Made by a program: the position numbers and the translations under genes. Positions 7,822-14,594 of a stretch of 18,230 nucleotides of DNA are shown here, piece by piece (the first letter of the stretch is position 1; each line of letters starts with the position of its first letter). The notes under the pieces were generated by a model. It did no database searches. It worked only from the letters and a program-made list of their open reading frames with translations, and had not been told where the DNA came from. The DNA is from Candidatus Sumerlaeota bacterium (GTDB lineage Bacteria > Sumerlaeota > Sumerlaeia > JADFCT01), in contig JAPLSP010000503.1 in assembly GCA_026398575.1 (NCBI GenBank), forward strand, positions 1-18,230, read 5' to 3'.

Positions 7822-7911
7822 AGGCATCTTCGCTTTGAGAATTGTTCATCAATATTCTTCTGCTTCATATCCTTGCATTGGCATTCCGATCGGCAAGTTG
7901 ATTTTCGCGAT

Positions 7912-7917
7912 AAGGGG
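7912..7917 (+). promoter_or_regulatory. Ribosome binding site deciding the sulfatase start
   Basis: AAGGGG lies 8 nt before the ATG at 7926. An in-frame TTG at 7920 is only 2 nt from it and so is not a plausible start. Confidence 0.7.
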
Positions 7918-7925
7918 AATTGGCA

Positions 7926-9575
7926 ATGAATCGCCGAAATTTTATGAAAAGATCCGGTTCTCTCGCCGGGGCCGCTGCATTGGCCGGAGGCGCGATGGCT
8001 TCCGCGCGACCGCTGCCGTCAGACGCGTCCGACCGGTCCGACGCGTCTGACGGGTCTGACAAGGGCGTCCCGGCTGATGCTTCGAGCTCTGTCTCAGCTT
8101 CGGCCTCCACCGCTGGAAAGCCCGATATTCTTTTTCTCATGCCTGATCAGTGGCGCGGGGATTGTCTGTCGAGCCTTGGGCATCCGGTGGTCCGCACGCC
8201 GAATCTAGACGCTCTGGCGAGCCAGGGCACACGGTTCTCGCGCGCCTATACGACAATCTTTTCCTGTATTCCTGCGCGATACGCATTGTTGACGGGACAG
8301 TTTCCGCAGACCAGCGGCGTGGTGGGCTTCAAGGCAAAACCAATCACAAGCCCTACCTTTCCGCAATTTTTGCGCGACGCCGGCTATGCCACCGCGCTGG
8401 TCGGGCGCAATATGCACCAAGCCGCGCAGTCAGAGGCGCTGGGCTACCAGCAGTCAATTCTGGGTTCAACCTATGTCTCCAATGATCAGTACGATGTTGA
8501 TTTGAAAAAGGAAGCGCCCGATAGCGGCGGAATAGACAAAGTGATCGCCGGCCTCAAGATCAACTGCAACGGATGGCAGGCGAAGCCATGGCCGCTCGCG
8601 GACAATCTGCATCCGACGGAATGGATCGTCCAAAAAACCAAAGAAGTGATCGCCGCCGCGCAATCGAATCAGCCGCTGTTCCTGACTTCCTCCTTCTATT
8701 CTCCGCATCCACCGCTCTTTGCGCCAAAGAAATACTTCGATGCCTATCTGAAGAAAGATTTGCCCAAGCCGGCTCACGGCGATTGGGTGGACTGGAATGC
8801 GATCAAACCCGCCGATGAAAATGAAGGCGGAGCGCGCCCCCGCGTGCTGCTGACGGGCGATATTCTGCGCGCCGCACAGGCCGGCTATTTCGGGCTGATC
8901 GAGCATTTGGACGAACAGATGGCATCGTTGATCGCCGCGTTTAGGACGCGCAGCGAAAAGGCCGGCCGCGCCTGGGTCATTGTGTTCTCGACCGATCACG
9001 GCGAAATGCTGGGCGATCACGGCTACTTCCGCAAATGCGAACCCTACGAAGGCTCGTCCCATATTCCATTCATCATCGCAGGTTCGTCAGCATTGGGATT
9101 CCGTCCGGGATCGCGCTGCCCGCAGCCGGTCTGCCTGGAGGACATCATGCCGACGCTGCTGGATCTGGCGGCGGTGAAATGTCCCGAAGTGGACGGCGTC
9201 AGTCTGGCGCCGATTTTGCGCGGCGCGGAAAAAACAATCCGCCCCTGGCTGCACTTTGAGCACGCCCCTTGCTACAGTCAGGAGCAGGCGTTCCACGCGC
9301 TGACGGATGGCCGGATGAAATACTTATGGCGCCCGAAGAGCGGCGCCGAGCAATTATTCGACCTGGAAAAGGACCCGCATGAAGAGCGCAACCTTGCCAC
9401 GGACGCCTCTCGCTCCGGCGCGCTCGAACAATGGCGCGGGCGGCTCGTGGCGCGGCTGGCCGGACGGCCCGAAGGATTCTCCGATGGAAAGCAGTTGTTT
9501 GCCGGACGGCCTTATCCTCCGTTGCAGGCGCCCGCTGCGAAGAGCAACAGCAACAAAGGAAAGCAGGCGCAATAA
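7926..9575 (+). CDS. Sulfatase, type I (formylglycine-dependent), Tat-exported
   Basis: A 549-residue protein that hydrolyses sulfate esters, probably from sulfated glycans outside the cytoplasm. A Tat signal opens it (RRNFMK, residues 3-8, then a Gly/Ala-rich stretch). A Ser/Asp/Ala-rich linker (about 32-64) encoded partly by a 9-nt DNA repeat follows, then the alkaline-phosphatase-superfamily fold. PDILFLMPDQ (66-75) supplies metal ligands, and TPNLDALASQGTRFSRAY (91-108) is the usual family segment. CIPAR (114-118) followed by YALLTG is the formylglycine site and obeys the minimal C-x-P-x-R rule, with Ala in place of the common Ser. STDHGEMLGDHG (355-366) gives the second metal-binding Asp-His. 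The C-terminal subdomain has LFDLEKDPHEERNLA. Maturation by FGE or an anaerobic sulfatase-maturing enzyme would be needed; neither is in the window. The last 15 residues are a Ser/Asn/Lys-rich tail. Confidence 0.96.
   Translation: MNRRNFMKRSGSLAGAAALAGGAMASARPLPSDASDRSDASDGSDKGVPADASSSVSASASTAGKPDILFLMPDQWRGDCLSSLGHPVVRTPNLDALASQGTRFSRAYTTIFSCIPARYALLTGQFPQTSGVVGFKAKPITSPTFPQFLRDAGYATALVGRNMHQAAQSEALGYQQSILGSTYVSNDQYDVDLKKEAPDSGGIDKVIAGLKINCNGWQAKPWPLADNLHPTEWIVQKTKEVIAAAQSNQPLFLTSSFYSPHPPLFAPKKYFDAYLKKDLPKPAHGDWVDWNAIKPADENEGGARPRVLLTGDILRAAQAGYFGLIEHLDEQMASLIAAFRTRSEKAGRAWVIVFSTDHGEMLGDHGYFRKCEPYEGSSHIPFIIAGSSALGFRPGSRCPQPVCLEDIMPTLLDLAAVKCPEVDGVSLAPILRGAEKTIRPWLHFEHAPCYSQEQAFHALTDGRMKYLWRPKSGAEQLFDLEKDPHEERNLATDASRSGALEQWRGRLVARLAGRPEGFSDGKQLFAGRPYPPLQAPAAKSNSNKGKQAQ
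8018..8060 (+). repeat. 9-nt tandem repeat, core GTCNGAC + 2 variable bases, 5 copies, inside the sulfatase gene
   Basis: Cores start at 8018, 8027, 8036, 8045 and 8054, exactly 9 nt apart. The middle base varies (A, C, C, T, T) and the following dinucleotides are GC, CG, GC, GG and AA. The core is a palindrome around its middle base. In frame it encodes a Ser-Asp-x repeat in the linker between Tat signal and catalytic domain. Confidence 0.88.
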
Positions 9576-9577
9576 AA

Positions 9578-9610
9578 GAATAAAGGACAAAGCATCTTTG
9601 TCCTTTATTC
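9578..9610. terminator. Bidirectional intrinsic terminator
   Basis: A perfect 15-bp stem (9578-9592 with 9596-9610) and a 3-nt loop lie just after the sulfatase stop and 60 bp from the end of the convergent rplS. The arms end in A/T-rich bases. A T-run (about 9619-9625) follows on the plus strand, and a T-rich stretch follows on the minus strand, so it can end transcription from both sides. Confidence 0.88.
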
Positions 9611-9670
9611 GTCGGCTTGTTTTTTGGGCTTAGGAAAACGCTGAGAAAGCGCAGGCCTCTGGCTTAAGCA

Positions 9671-10198
9671 TCAAGCAGTCGGCGTTGACTCGGGCGCTGC
9701 CGTCGGAGCCGCCGCCGCCGCAGCAGCTTCCGCCGCCGCCGCAGTCGCCTGTTCTTGCGCGGCGGCCGCCAGCACTTTCGCAGCGGCGCGATTGGCCGCG
9801 CGCGCCTGGTCGGCTTCCACGATGGCGAGTGGCACGCCCTCGGCGGTCAAGGCTTCGCGAATGCGCGCCTTCTTGCCCGCGAGCGAACGCAAATAGTGCA
9901 GCTTGGCGCGGCGCACGTGACCGCGGCGAACTACCTCAAGATTGGCGATCATCGGCGAGTGGAGCGGGAAGACGCGCTCGATGCCGACGTTGAACGAAAC
10001 GCGCCGGACCGTGAAGGTCTCGCGTATTCCGGCGCCTTTGCGGCGGATGCAGACGCCTTCGTAAATCTGGATGCGTTCCTTTTCGCCTTCCGTGATCTTC
10101 ACCGCGACGCGCACCGTGTCGCCGGGGCGAAAATCAGGAATTTGCGACGCCGGTTTTAGGCGCGTGGATTCGAACTCCGCAATCATTGCTTGTATCAT
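9671..10198 (-). CDS. rplS: 50S ribosomal protein L19 with long Ala-rich C-terminal extension
   Basis: 175 residues. The core (about 10-116) matches bL19: [50 protein letters not shown] and [15 protein letters not shown]. The protein sits at the 30S-50S interface (bridge B6/B8 region). The family is normally about 115 residues; here a further 60 residues follow, largely alanine with a few charged residues and an end rich in Pro/Thr/Ser. The chosen start (ATG at 10198) has AGGAG at 10206-10210, 7 nt upstream, and overlaps the stop of the methyltransferase gene by ATGA. An upstream in-frame start at 10240 would lie inside that gene and lacks a ribosome site. The pairing RNA_Met-rplS is known from several phyla. 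Confidence 0.97.
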   Translation of the reverse strand: MIQAMIAEFESTRLKPASQIPDFRPGDTVRVAVKITEGEKERIQIYEGVCIRRKGAGIRETFTVRRVSFNVGIERVFPLHSPMIANLEVVRRGHVRRAKLHYLRSLAGKKARIREALTAEGVPLAIVEADQARAANRAAAKVLAAAAQEQATAAAAEAAAAAAAPTAAPESTPTA

Positions 10199-10806
10199 GG
10201 TCTTTCTCCTGCTTGAAACCGCCGCTCTTTCTGCCCGCACAACCGGTCCAGCATGATAGCCGCGGCGGCGCGAACCGATAAGTGATTGTAGTCGCTTTGC
10301 GGCTCGATAGGTTCGAGGGTCATATCAACCCGCGCGAAAAGCGGAGAATGTAACCCCCAACCGGTGCCCAAAATCAAGAGAAAATCGTCGGAATTACGAT
10401 CAATTTTTTCACGCAGTTCCCGGAACGCAACCATATCCGGGCGCGGACGGGCCGAAGTGGCGACCGTTAAAGGGCGTTTCCCACGCCTCGCCGTGATGTC
10501 CGCGACGGCCTCATCGAGGTTTTCAGCCAGGCGGATCAGCTCAAAAGCGTCGCGCCGGGTCTCGTTATATTCCGCGCCAACGCCTTCGCTCCAGAAATGC
10601 AGCACGCGCCGCACAAACCAATGCATGGCGGGCACGGGCGTGACGATATAATAGCCGGCGGCGCCGTATGTGCGCGCCGAGCGCGCGATATCATGGACGT
10701 CGAGATTCGTCACGGAAGTCGTAACGACGTCGCCTTGCTTGTCCACGACGGGGTAGTGAACCAGCGCAATAAAGAGAGCGGTGGAATTGGCGCCGGCGGC
10801 GGTCAT
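10195..10806 (-). CDS. SPOUT-type RNA methyltransferase (RNA_Met family, PF09936)
   Basis: A 203-residue predicted SAM-dependent RNA methyltransferase. Family features seen in order: [20 protein letters not shown] (11-30), [18 protein letters not shown] (31-48), [10 protein letters not shown] (143-152) at the SAM-binding trefoil knot, and [17 protein letters not shown] (173-189) as the last knot helix. These match the PF09936 pattern well, so the fold assignment is firm. The RNA substrate is not established for the family; the constant link with rplS, often next to trmD, suggests tRNA or rRNA. The ATG at 10806 overlaps the upstream stop (ATGA, 10803-10806) and its own stop overlaps rplS (ATGA, 10195-10198), so all three genes are probably translated in series. 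Confidence 0.94.
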   Translation of the reverse strand: MTAAGANSTALFIALVHYPVVDKQGDVVTTSVTNLDVHDIARSARTYGAAGYYIVTPVPAMHWFVRRVLHFWSEGVGAEYNETRRDAFELIRLAENLDEAVADITARRGKRPLTVATSARPRPDMVAFRELREKIDRNSDDFLLILGTGWGLHSPLFARVDMTLEPIEPQSDYNHLSVRAAAAIMLDRLCGQKERRFQAGERP

Positions 10807-11909
10807 TCGACCGGTCCCGACGTCGTGGTGCCTGTTTTGCGCGCCTTGAGTCCGCGGCAGTCAATCGAAAGATAGGGCGTCTTGGGCAGAAGCGGATCGC
10901 TGGGTCCGGGATACATGAAGATACCCCCGGGGCTTTTCGATTCGCGTTCGATTTGCTCGACAATGCGCGACAGATAATCCACGTCGAAGTAGTCGCTCTT
11001 GCCGTCCTTGTTCAGGTCGTCCATGACGCCGTCGCCGTCCTCATCCACGATGACGGCCGCCGCGTCGCCGTATTGATAGCGGTTGAATTCAACCGTTTTG
11101 AGGCCCTTGCGCTTGAGCTGGCCGATCTCATTGGGCGAGAGGAACGCGCGCAGAATGACAAGGCGGGGATTTTTGCGGTCCGGCGCGACCAGATGATCGC
11201 GAAGCGCTTCGAGGCGCGCGATCAGCCTGGGCGAAATGGCCACGTACGTCGGGTCTTCATCCGTGTAAGGCGTGCAAAATTCGCCGATCTTGAAATGGGG
11301 CGAGATCAGGATGCCGCGCTCGGATTTGGCCACGCGCGCGAACCACTGCGGCGGGCGATATTTGTCGGCATGTTCGCGCACGGCCGGAGTGGCGGCGGCG
11401 GCGTTTTCGTCGGGATAGATGCCGATGGGGTAGTTATCCACAATGCCCCGGCCTTCGCGGTTATAGGGGAATTGCACAAAAATGGAGAGGTTAAAGGACC
11501 CCTCTTTGGATTCCGTGGCCTCCTTGCCTTCCATGCCGGCGATCCTGGCCTCGCGCGCCGCGCTGACGGTCACATGGCATGTGCCGGATTCCTTCGGGCA
11601 TTCCACGATCGCATCGCTCCCCATGACACTCAGCAGCTCGCCCTGATCCACCGTCCACTTGAATTGATCCGTCACCGAAGCCGTGACGGTTGTCCCGCCG
11701 TTTTTGAGCATGGTTCCCGTGGTTGCGGCGCTCATCGCCAGGGCGATATGAATCTGCTGGCCGGGAATGGCCAAAACGCCCATGCCCGAAACATAGTCCG
11801 TCTGGCCGTCAACCGTGGCGGCCAGCCGCAATCCGCCTTCCGCCGCGCCGGCGCTCGAAATCCCCCATCCAACGACTGCGATCATCAAAGCGAATTGAAG
11901 ATTTTTCAT
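10803..11909 (-). CDS. Secreted M15A-peptidase-like protein, zinc ligands apparently lost
   Basis: 368 residues. It has a Sec signal peptide (MKNLQFALMIAVVGWGISSAGAA, two pieces, 1-23) and a beta-rich domain (about 25-150). A linker with YPIGIYPDE leads to a peptidase_M15A-like domain, recognised from SPHFKIGEF (203-211), AISPRLIARLEALRDHL (224-240), the YQYGDAA segment (278-284) and YLSIDCRG (346-353). The family's zinc site is H-x(6)-D plus H-x-D; here those positions are Tyr278, Ala285 and Ser348, so all three ligands seem replaced. A dockerin-like or EF-hand-like acidic loop (VDEDGDGVMDDLNKDG, 288-303) could bind Ca2+. It is probably a periplasmic or cell-wall-binding protein rather than an active D,D-carboxypeptidase. 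Its stop overlaps the methyltransferase start by ATGA. The start is set by AAAGGAG 7 nt upstream. Confidence 0.85.
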   Translation of the reverse strand: MKNLQFALMIAVVGWGISSAGAAEGGLRLAATVDGQTDYVSGMGVLAIPGQQIHIALAMSAATTGTMLKNGGTTVTASVTDQFKWTVDQGELLSVMGSDAIVECPKESGTCHVTVSAAREARIAGMEGKEATESKEGSFNLSIFVQFPYNREGRGIVDNYPIGIYPDENAAAATPAVREHADKYRPPQWFARVAKSERGILISPHFKIGEFCTPYTDEDPTYVAISPRLIARLEALRDHLVAPDRKNPRLVILRAFLSPNEIGQLKRKGLKTVEFNRYQYGDAAAVIVDEDGDGVMDDLNKDGKSDYFDVDYLSRIVEQIERESKSPGGIFMYPGPSDPLLPKTPYLSIDCRGLKARKTGTTTSGPVE

Positions 11910-11916
11910 TCCCATA

Positions 11917-11923
11917 CTCCTTT
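11917..11923 (-). promoter_or_regulatory. Ribosome binding site deciding the M15A-like start
   Basis: AAAGGAG on the minus strand ends 7 nt before the ATG at 11909. A nearer ATG at 11915 is only 1 nt from it. The longer frame back to 11978 would run into the inverted repeat, and its first 21 residues do not look like protein. Confidence 0.75.
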
Positions 11924-11944
11924 CGCAATTTGATATTTCATAAT

Positions 11945-12054
11945 CCTTTAGCGATACGCCATAGACCGCTCGATCCAAGAGCGGCTCAGGGGATTTGAAA
12001 GCATTTGCGTTTGGCCGCTCTCGGATCGAGCAGCCTACGGCGCATCGCTAAAGG
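11945..12054 (-). repeat. Large inverted repeat: 41-bp stem, 28-nt loop, five G-U pairs on the minus-strand RNA
   Basis: Arm 11945-11985 pairs with 12014-12054. Thirty-six of 41 positions are perfect. The five others are A opposite C or C opposite A on the plus strand, which means U-G or G-U on the minus strand, so the minus-strand RNA would form an unbroken 41-bp helix. It lies in the 213-bp gap between dnaX and the M15A-like gene, both on that strand. No U-run follows. It may be a mobile palindrome (MITE/REP type) or an RNA element. Confidence 0.88.
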
Positions 12055-12066
12055 GTTGGCTTTTTT

Positions 12067-12115
12067 CATTTCTCATTTTTCATTTCTCATTTTTCATTTC
12101 TCCTTTTTCATTTTA
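12067..12115 (-). repeat. Heptanucleotide tandem array just after dnaX
   Basis: Seven consecutive 7-nt units of plus-strand CATTTYT pattern (12067, 12074, 12081, 12088, 12095, then CCTTTTT at 12102 and CATTTTA at 12109), mostly alternating CATTTCT and CATTTTT. On the transcribed minus strand this reads as repeated AGAAATG/AAAAATG and begins 8 nt after the dnaX stop. Confidence 0.85.
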
Positions 12116-12122
12116 CATTGTA

Positions 12123-14438
12123 TTATCGTATGGGCTGTCCATCCACGTGGGTTACAAATCCGTTGAAACTGGAAACGATCAGGTCAACCGCCCGCGCAAA
12201 CTCGGAGGAATCTTTTTTCATGCGCTCCAGCCGTTCTTTGGGATTGGCGCTGGCGCGCGCCAATTTTTCTTGTTCACGCGCGCTTAGAGTCGGTCGCGTG
12301 TATGGTCCCGCCGGGCGCGGCGCCGCAATGGCAGCCGCCACCGGGGTCGCCGGCGCCTTCGACGGTGAAAACATATCCTGGTCCGAAGGCGGCGCCGTCT
12401 CTTCCTGTGATACAGGGGCGTCGTTCGACGACGTCCAGCCGCCGTCATCCATCATGCCCCCTTCTTCGCTCGAACCCTCCCAATCCGGCTCTCTGTCTCC
12501 GAAGCCAACAGCCTTTGCCGCTTTGACTGGAGATTGCGCAGGTGAAGCGGCGCGCGCGGCAGGCGGCGCGCCGGACGCGGAAGAACGGATGGCGCCTTCA
12601 TCCCGGAGCGTCGCCGCCGGTTGCCCGATCCCCGCTTTTTGCGGCGCAGGCGCCGGCGCCGTTCTGGCGGCAGTGCCCTGCTTCCTTTCGGTCATTGTTG
12701 TCGTTGCGGTCGTTGCCGTCGTTCCCGCCGCGCCAGCTGAAACCGCCGCATTAGCCTCGACGAGCTCCACCTTGACTTCCAGTTCTCGTCCGCAGATTTC
12801 CTTGAGCGCATGGCGCAGAGCCTTGCGCGATTCGGTCCATTCAATCTGGCTCTTGTCATAAAGCGCCTGCTCTGTTTTGGGGAGCGCCAGAATCAGCGAT
12901 CCGCCTTCCACGCGCGCCGGCGTACACAAGCGGAGCGACGCGACCAGAGTTCGCTTACGCTCATTCATCACGGTCAGCAGCAATTGCCAGACGCCGTTGA
13001 GGTCCGAGAGATCGCATTTATGGACAATATGCGCATTGGGAAGGGCGCCGCTCGAGTTGGGCGCCGCATAATCCTGCGCAGCCGAATCCGCCGCGACGCG
13101 CGCTGTGACGGAACTGTCCGGAACGGGAGCGGCGGCGAAATGCGCCGCGGAAGCGGAAGGCGGCGCGACGCTCCTGGCGGGCGCTTTGGCGGCGGCGGGC
13201 GCGGACGGCTCGGCCCGCGTTCCGCTCCGGCCGGCGCCCGATTCCAGCGCTTCGAGGCGTTTGATCATCTGGTCGAGCGGCGTCACCGCATCGAGCACCG
13301 TCAGTTTGATGAATGTGTATTCCAGCAAAATGCGCTGTTGCGCGGCGGTCTTCATTTCGGCTTCCAGATCCAGGAACGTGCGGGTGAACTGAAGCAGTTG
13401 TTCCTGGGAAGCCTTTGCGCCCAGCTGGGCCATCGCCTCCAGGCGTTCGCCCGTGGCGTCCACCAGTCCCGAATTCTTTCCCAGGCTCCGCACAATCATC
13501 ACATCGCGCAGAAACTGGCAGAAGGTCTTGACCAGGCGCTCGAAATCCTGTCCGGCGGAGGCCAGGTCATTGACTTTTTCCAGCAGCGCCTTGGTGTCGC
13601 GCGAAATCAGCCATGCGAAAATATCCGCCAAAAGCCCATGTTCGACCAATCCCAGCAGCCGGCGGGTTTCCGACAGCGTGATTTCGCCTTCGCACAAGGC
13701 CGCCAGCTGATCCAGCGTCACCAGCGCGTCGCGCATGCCGCCCTCGGCGCCCGAGGCGATGACCAGCAGGATTTCCTCCCGCTCTTTCTCCGCGATCTTC
13801 AGATGCTCCTGATTCGCGACGTAGTCCAGGCGCGCGGCGATGTTGCGCGTGCTGATGCGCCCGAACTGATACCAGGTGCAGCGCGAACGGATCGTCTCGG
13901 GAACTTTGCGCGGTTCGGTGGTGGCGAAGACGAAGATGACGCGCGGCGGCGGTTCCTCGAGCGTCTTGAGCAGGGCGTTGAAGGCGCCCTGCGACAGCAT
14001 GTGGACTTCGTCAATGATATAGACTTTCCAGTCCGCGGCAAACGAGGCGTAATTGACGCGCTCGATCAACTCGCGGATATTGTCCACGCCCGTGTTGCTC
14101 GCGCCGTCAATCTCGACCACGTCCAGGTCCGAACCGTTCGTGATGCCGATGCAATGCTCGCATTGGCCGCACGGGGTTGGCGTCGGCCCGTGTTTGCAGT
14201 TGAGCGCCTTGGCCAGGATGCGCGCCGTGGTCGTCTTGCCGACGCCGCGCGGCCCGGAGAACAGCAGGGCGTGCGGCACGCGATTTTCCTGAATCGCCTT
14301 GCCCAGCGCGCGCGCCACGGTTTCCTGTCCGGTCAGGTCTTCGAAGGTTTGCGGCCGGTATTTGCGCGCCGAGACAACGAAATCCGGGCGCTGCGATGCG
14401 GCCGGCTCCAATCCCAATTCCAGTTCATCATTGCTCAT
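12123..14438 (-). CDS. dnaX: DNA polymerase III subunit gamma/tau
   Basis: 771 residues, the clamp-loader ATPase of the replisome. The N-terminal AAA+ part is standard: ARKYRPQTFEDLTGQE (24-39), Walker A GPRGVGKT (62-69), the zinc module with Cys81, Cys90, Cys93 and Cys96, Walker B VYIIDEVHML (139-148), and the sensor and arginine-finger region with RSRC (184-187). The clamp-loader collar follows to about 395. Then come a long Ala/Pro/Ser-rich linker, a folded tau-type domain (about 450-560: SDLNGVWQLLLTVMNERKRTL and ILALPKTEQALYDKS), and a second low-complexity linker holding a 9-nt repeat. There are about 20 residues before the usual first strand. No canonical A-AAA-AAG slip site in frame was found, so a frameshifted gamma form is not evident. 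It is not followed by ebfC-recR as in many bacteria. Confidence 0.97.
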   Translation of the reverse strand: MSNDELELGLEPAASQRPDFVVSARKYRPQTFEDLTGQETVARALGKAIQENRVPHALLFSGPRGVGKTTTARILAKALNCKHGPTPTPCGQCEHCIGITNGSDLDVVEIDGASNTGVDNIRELIERVNYASFAADWKVYIIDEVHMLSQGAFNALLKTLEEPPPRVIFVFATTEPRKVPETIRSRCTWYQFGRISTRNIAARLDYVANQEHLKIAEKEREEILLVIASGAEGGMRDALVTLDQLAALCEGEITLSETRRLLGLVEHGLLADIFAWLISRDTKALLEKVNDLASAGQDFERLVKTFCQFLRDVMIVRSLGKNSGLVDATGERLEAMAQLGAKASQEQLLQFTRTFLDLEAEMKTAAQQRILLEYTFIKLTVLDAVTPLDQMIKRLEALESGAGRSGTRAEPSAPAAAKAPARSVAPPSASAAHFAAAPVPDSSVTARVAADSAAQDYAAPNSSGALPNAHIVHKCDLSDLNGVWQLLLTVMNERKRTLVASLRLCTPARVEGGSLILALPKTEQALYDKSQIEWTESRKALRHALKEICGRELEVKVELVEANAAVSAGAAGTTATTATTTMTERKQGTAARTAPAPAPQKAGIGQPAATLRDEGAIRSSASGAPPAARAASPAQSPVKAAKAVGFGDREPDWEGSSEEGGMMDDGGWTSSNDAPVSQEETAPPSDQDMFSPSKAPATPVAAAIAAPRPAGPYTRPTLSAREQEKLARASANPKERLERMKKDSSEFARAVDLIVSSFNGFVTHVDGQPIR
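12691..12724 (-). repeat. 9-nt tandem repeat inside dnaX, core CAACGAC (minus strand), 4 copies
   Basis: On the plus strand cores GTCATTG, GTCGTTG, GTCGTTG and GTCGTTC start at 12691, 12700, 12709 and 12718, exactly 9 nt apart, with dinucleotides TT, CG and CC between them. In dnaX it encodes a Thr-Thr-Ala type repeat near residues 572-583, in the disordered tau linker. Confidence 0.75.
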
Positions 14439-14594
14439 GGTATCCGCCTGCTATCGTTCACATGACGAATATCTTTACCGGCAGGGGGGGCGCGTTTCAA
14501 GCCGTTTCCCGCGTCCCAATGCATTCCGCCCTTGCATCGGCGCCGGGAATCTGGCATTATTCCACCGTTGGTTTCTTCAGGATTTTCCTGTTTT

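Noticed and set aside
8018..8060. Short palindromic-core tandem repeats as a CRISPR array
   Set aside because: Units are 7 nt with 2-nt spacers, far below CRISPR repeat and spacer lengths, and no cas genes are present.
9697..9745. GCC/GCN trinucleotide-rich stretch at the end of rplS as a separate repeat element
   Set aside because: It is explained by the run of alanine codons in the L19 tail and has no larger constant unit.
10953..11933. 326-residue plus-strand open frame opposite the M15A-like gene
   Set aside because: His/Arg/Val-rich composition typical of an antisense shadow; the minus strand has a signal peptide, family motifs and a ribosome site.
11945..12054. The 41-bp inverted repeat as a Rho-independent terminator of dnaX
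   Set aside because: The stem is far longer than usual and no U-run follows on the transcribed strand.
12212..12218. AAAAAAG heptamer on the minus strand inside dnaX, a possible gamma-subunit frameshift site
   Set aside because: It is read as AAA-AAA-G, not the A-AAA-AAG frame needed for tandem slippage, and lies only about 30 codons before the tau stop, too late to make gamma.
12810..14465. 551-residue plus-strand open frame opposite dnaX
   Set aside because: dnaX is unmistakable on the minus strand; the antisense frame is Arg/Gln/His-rich with no motif.
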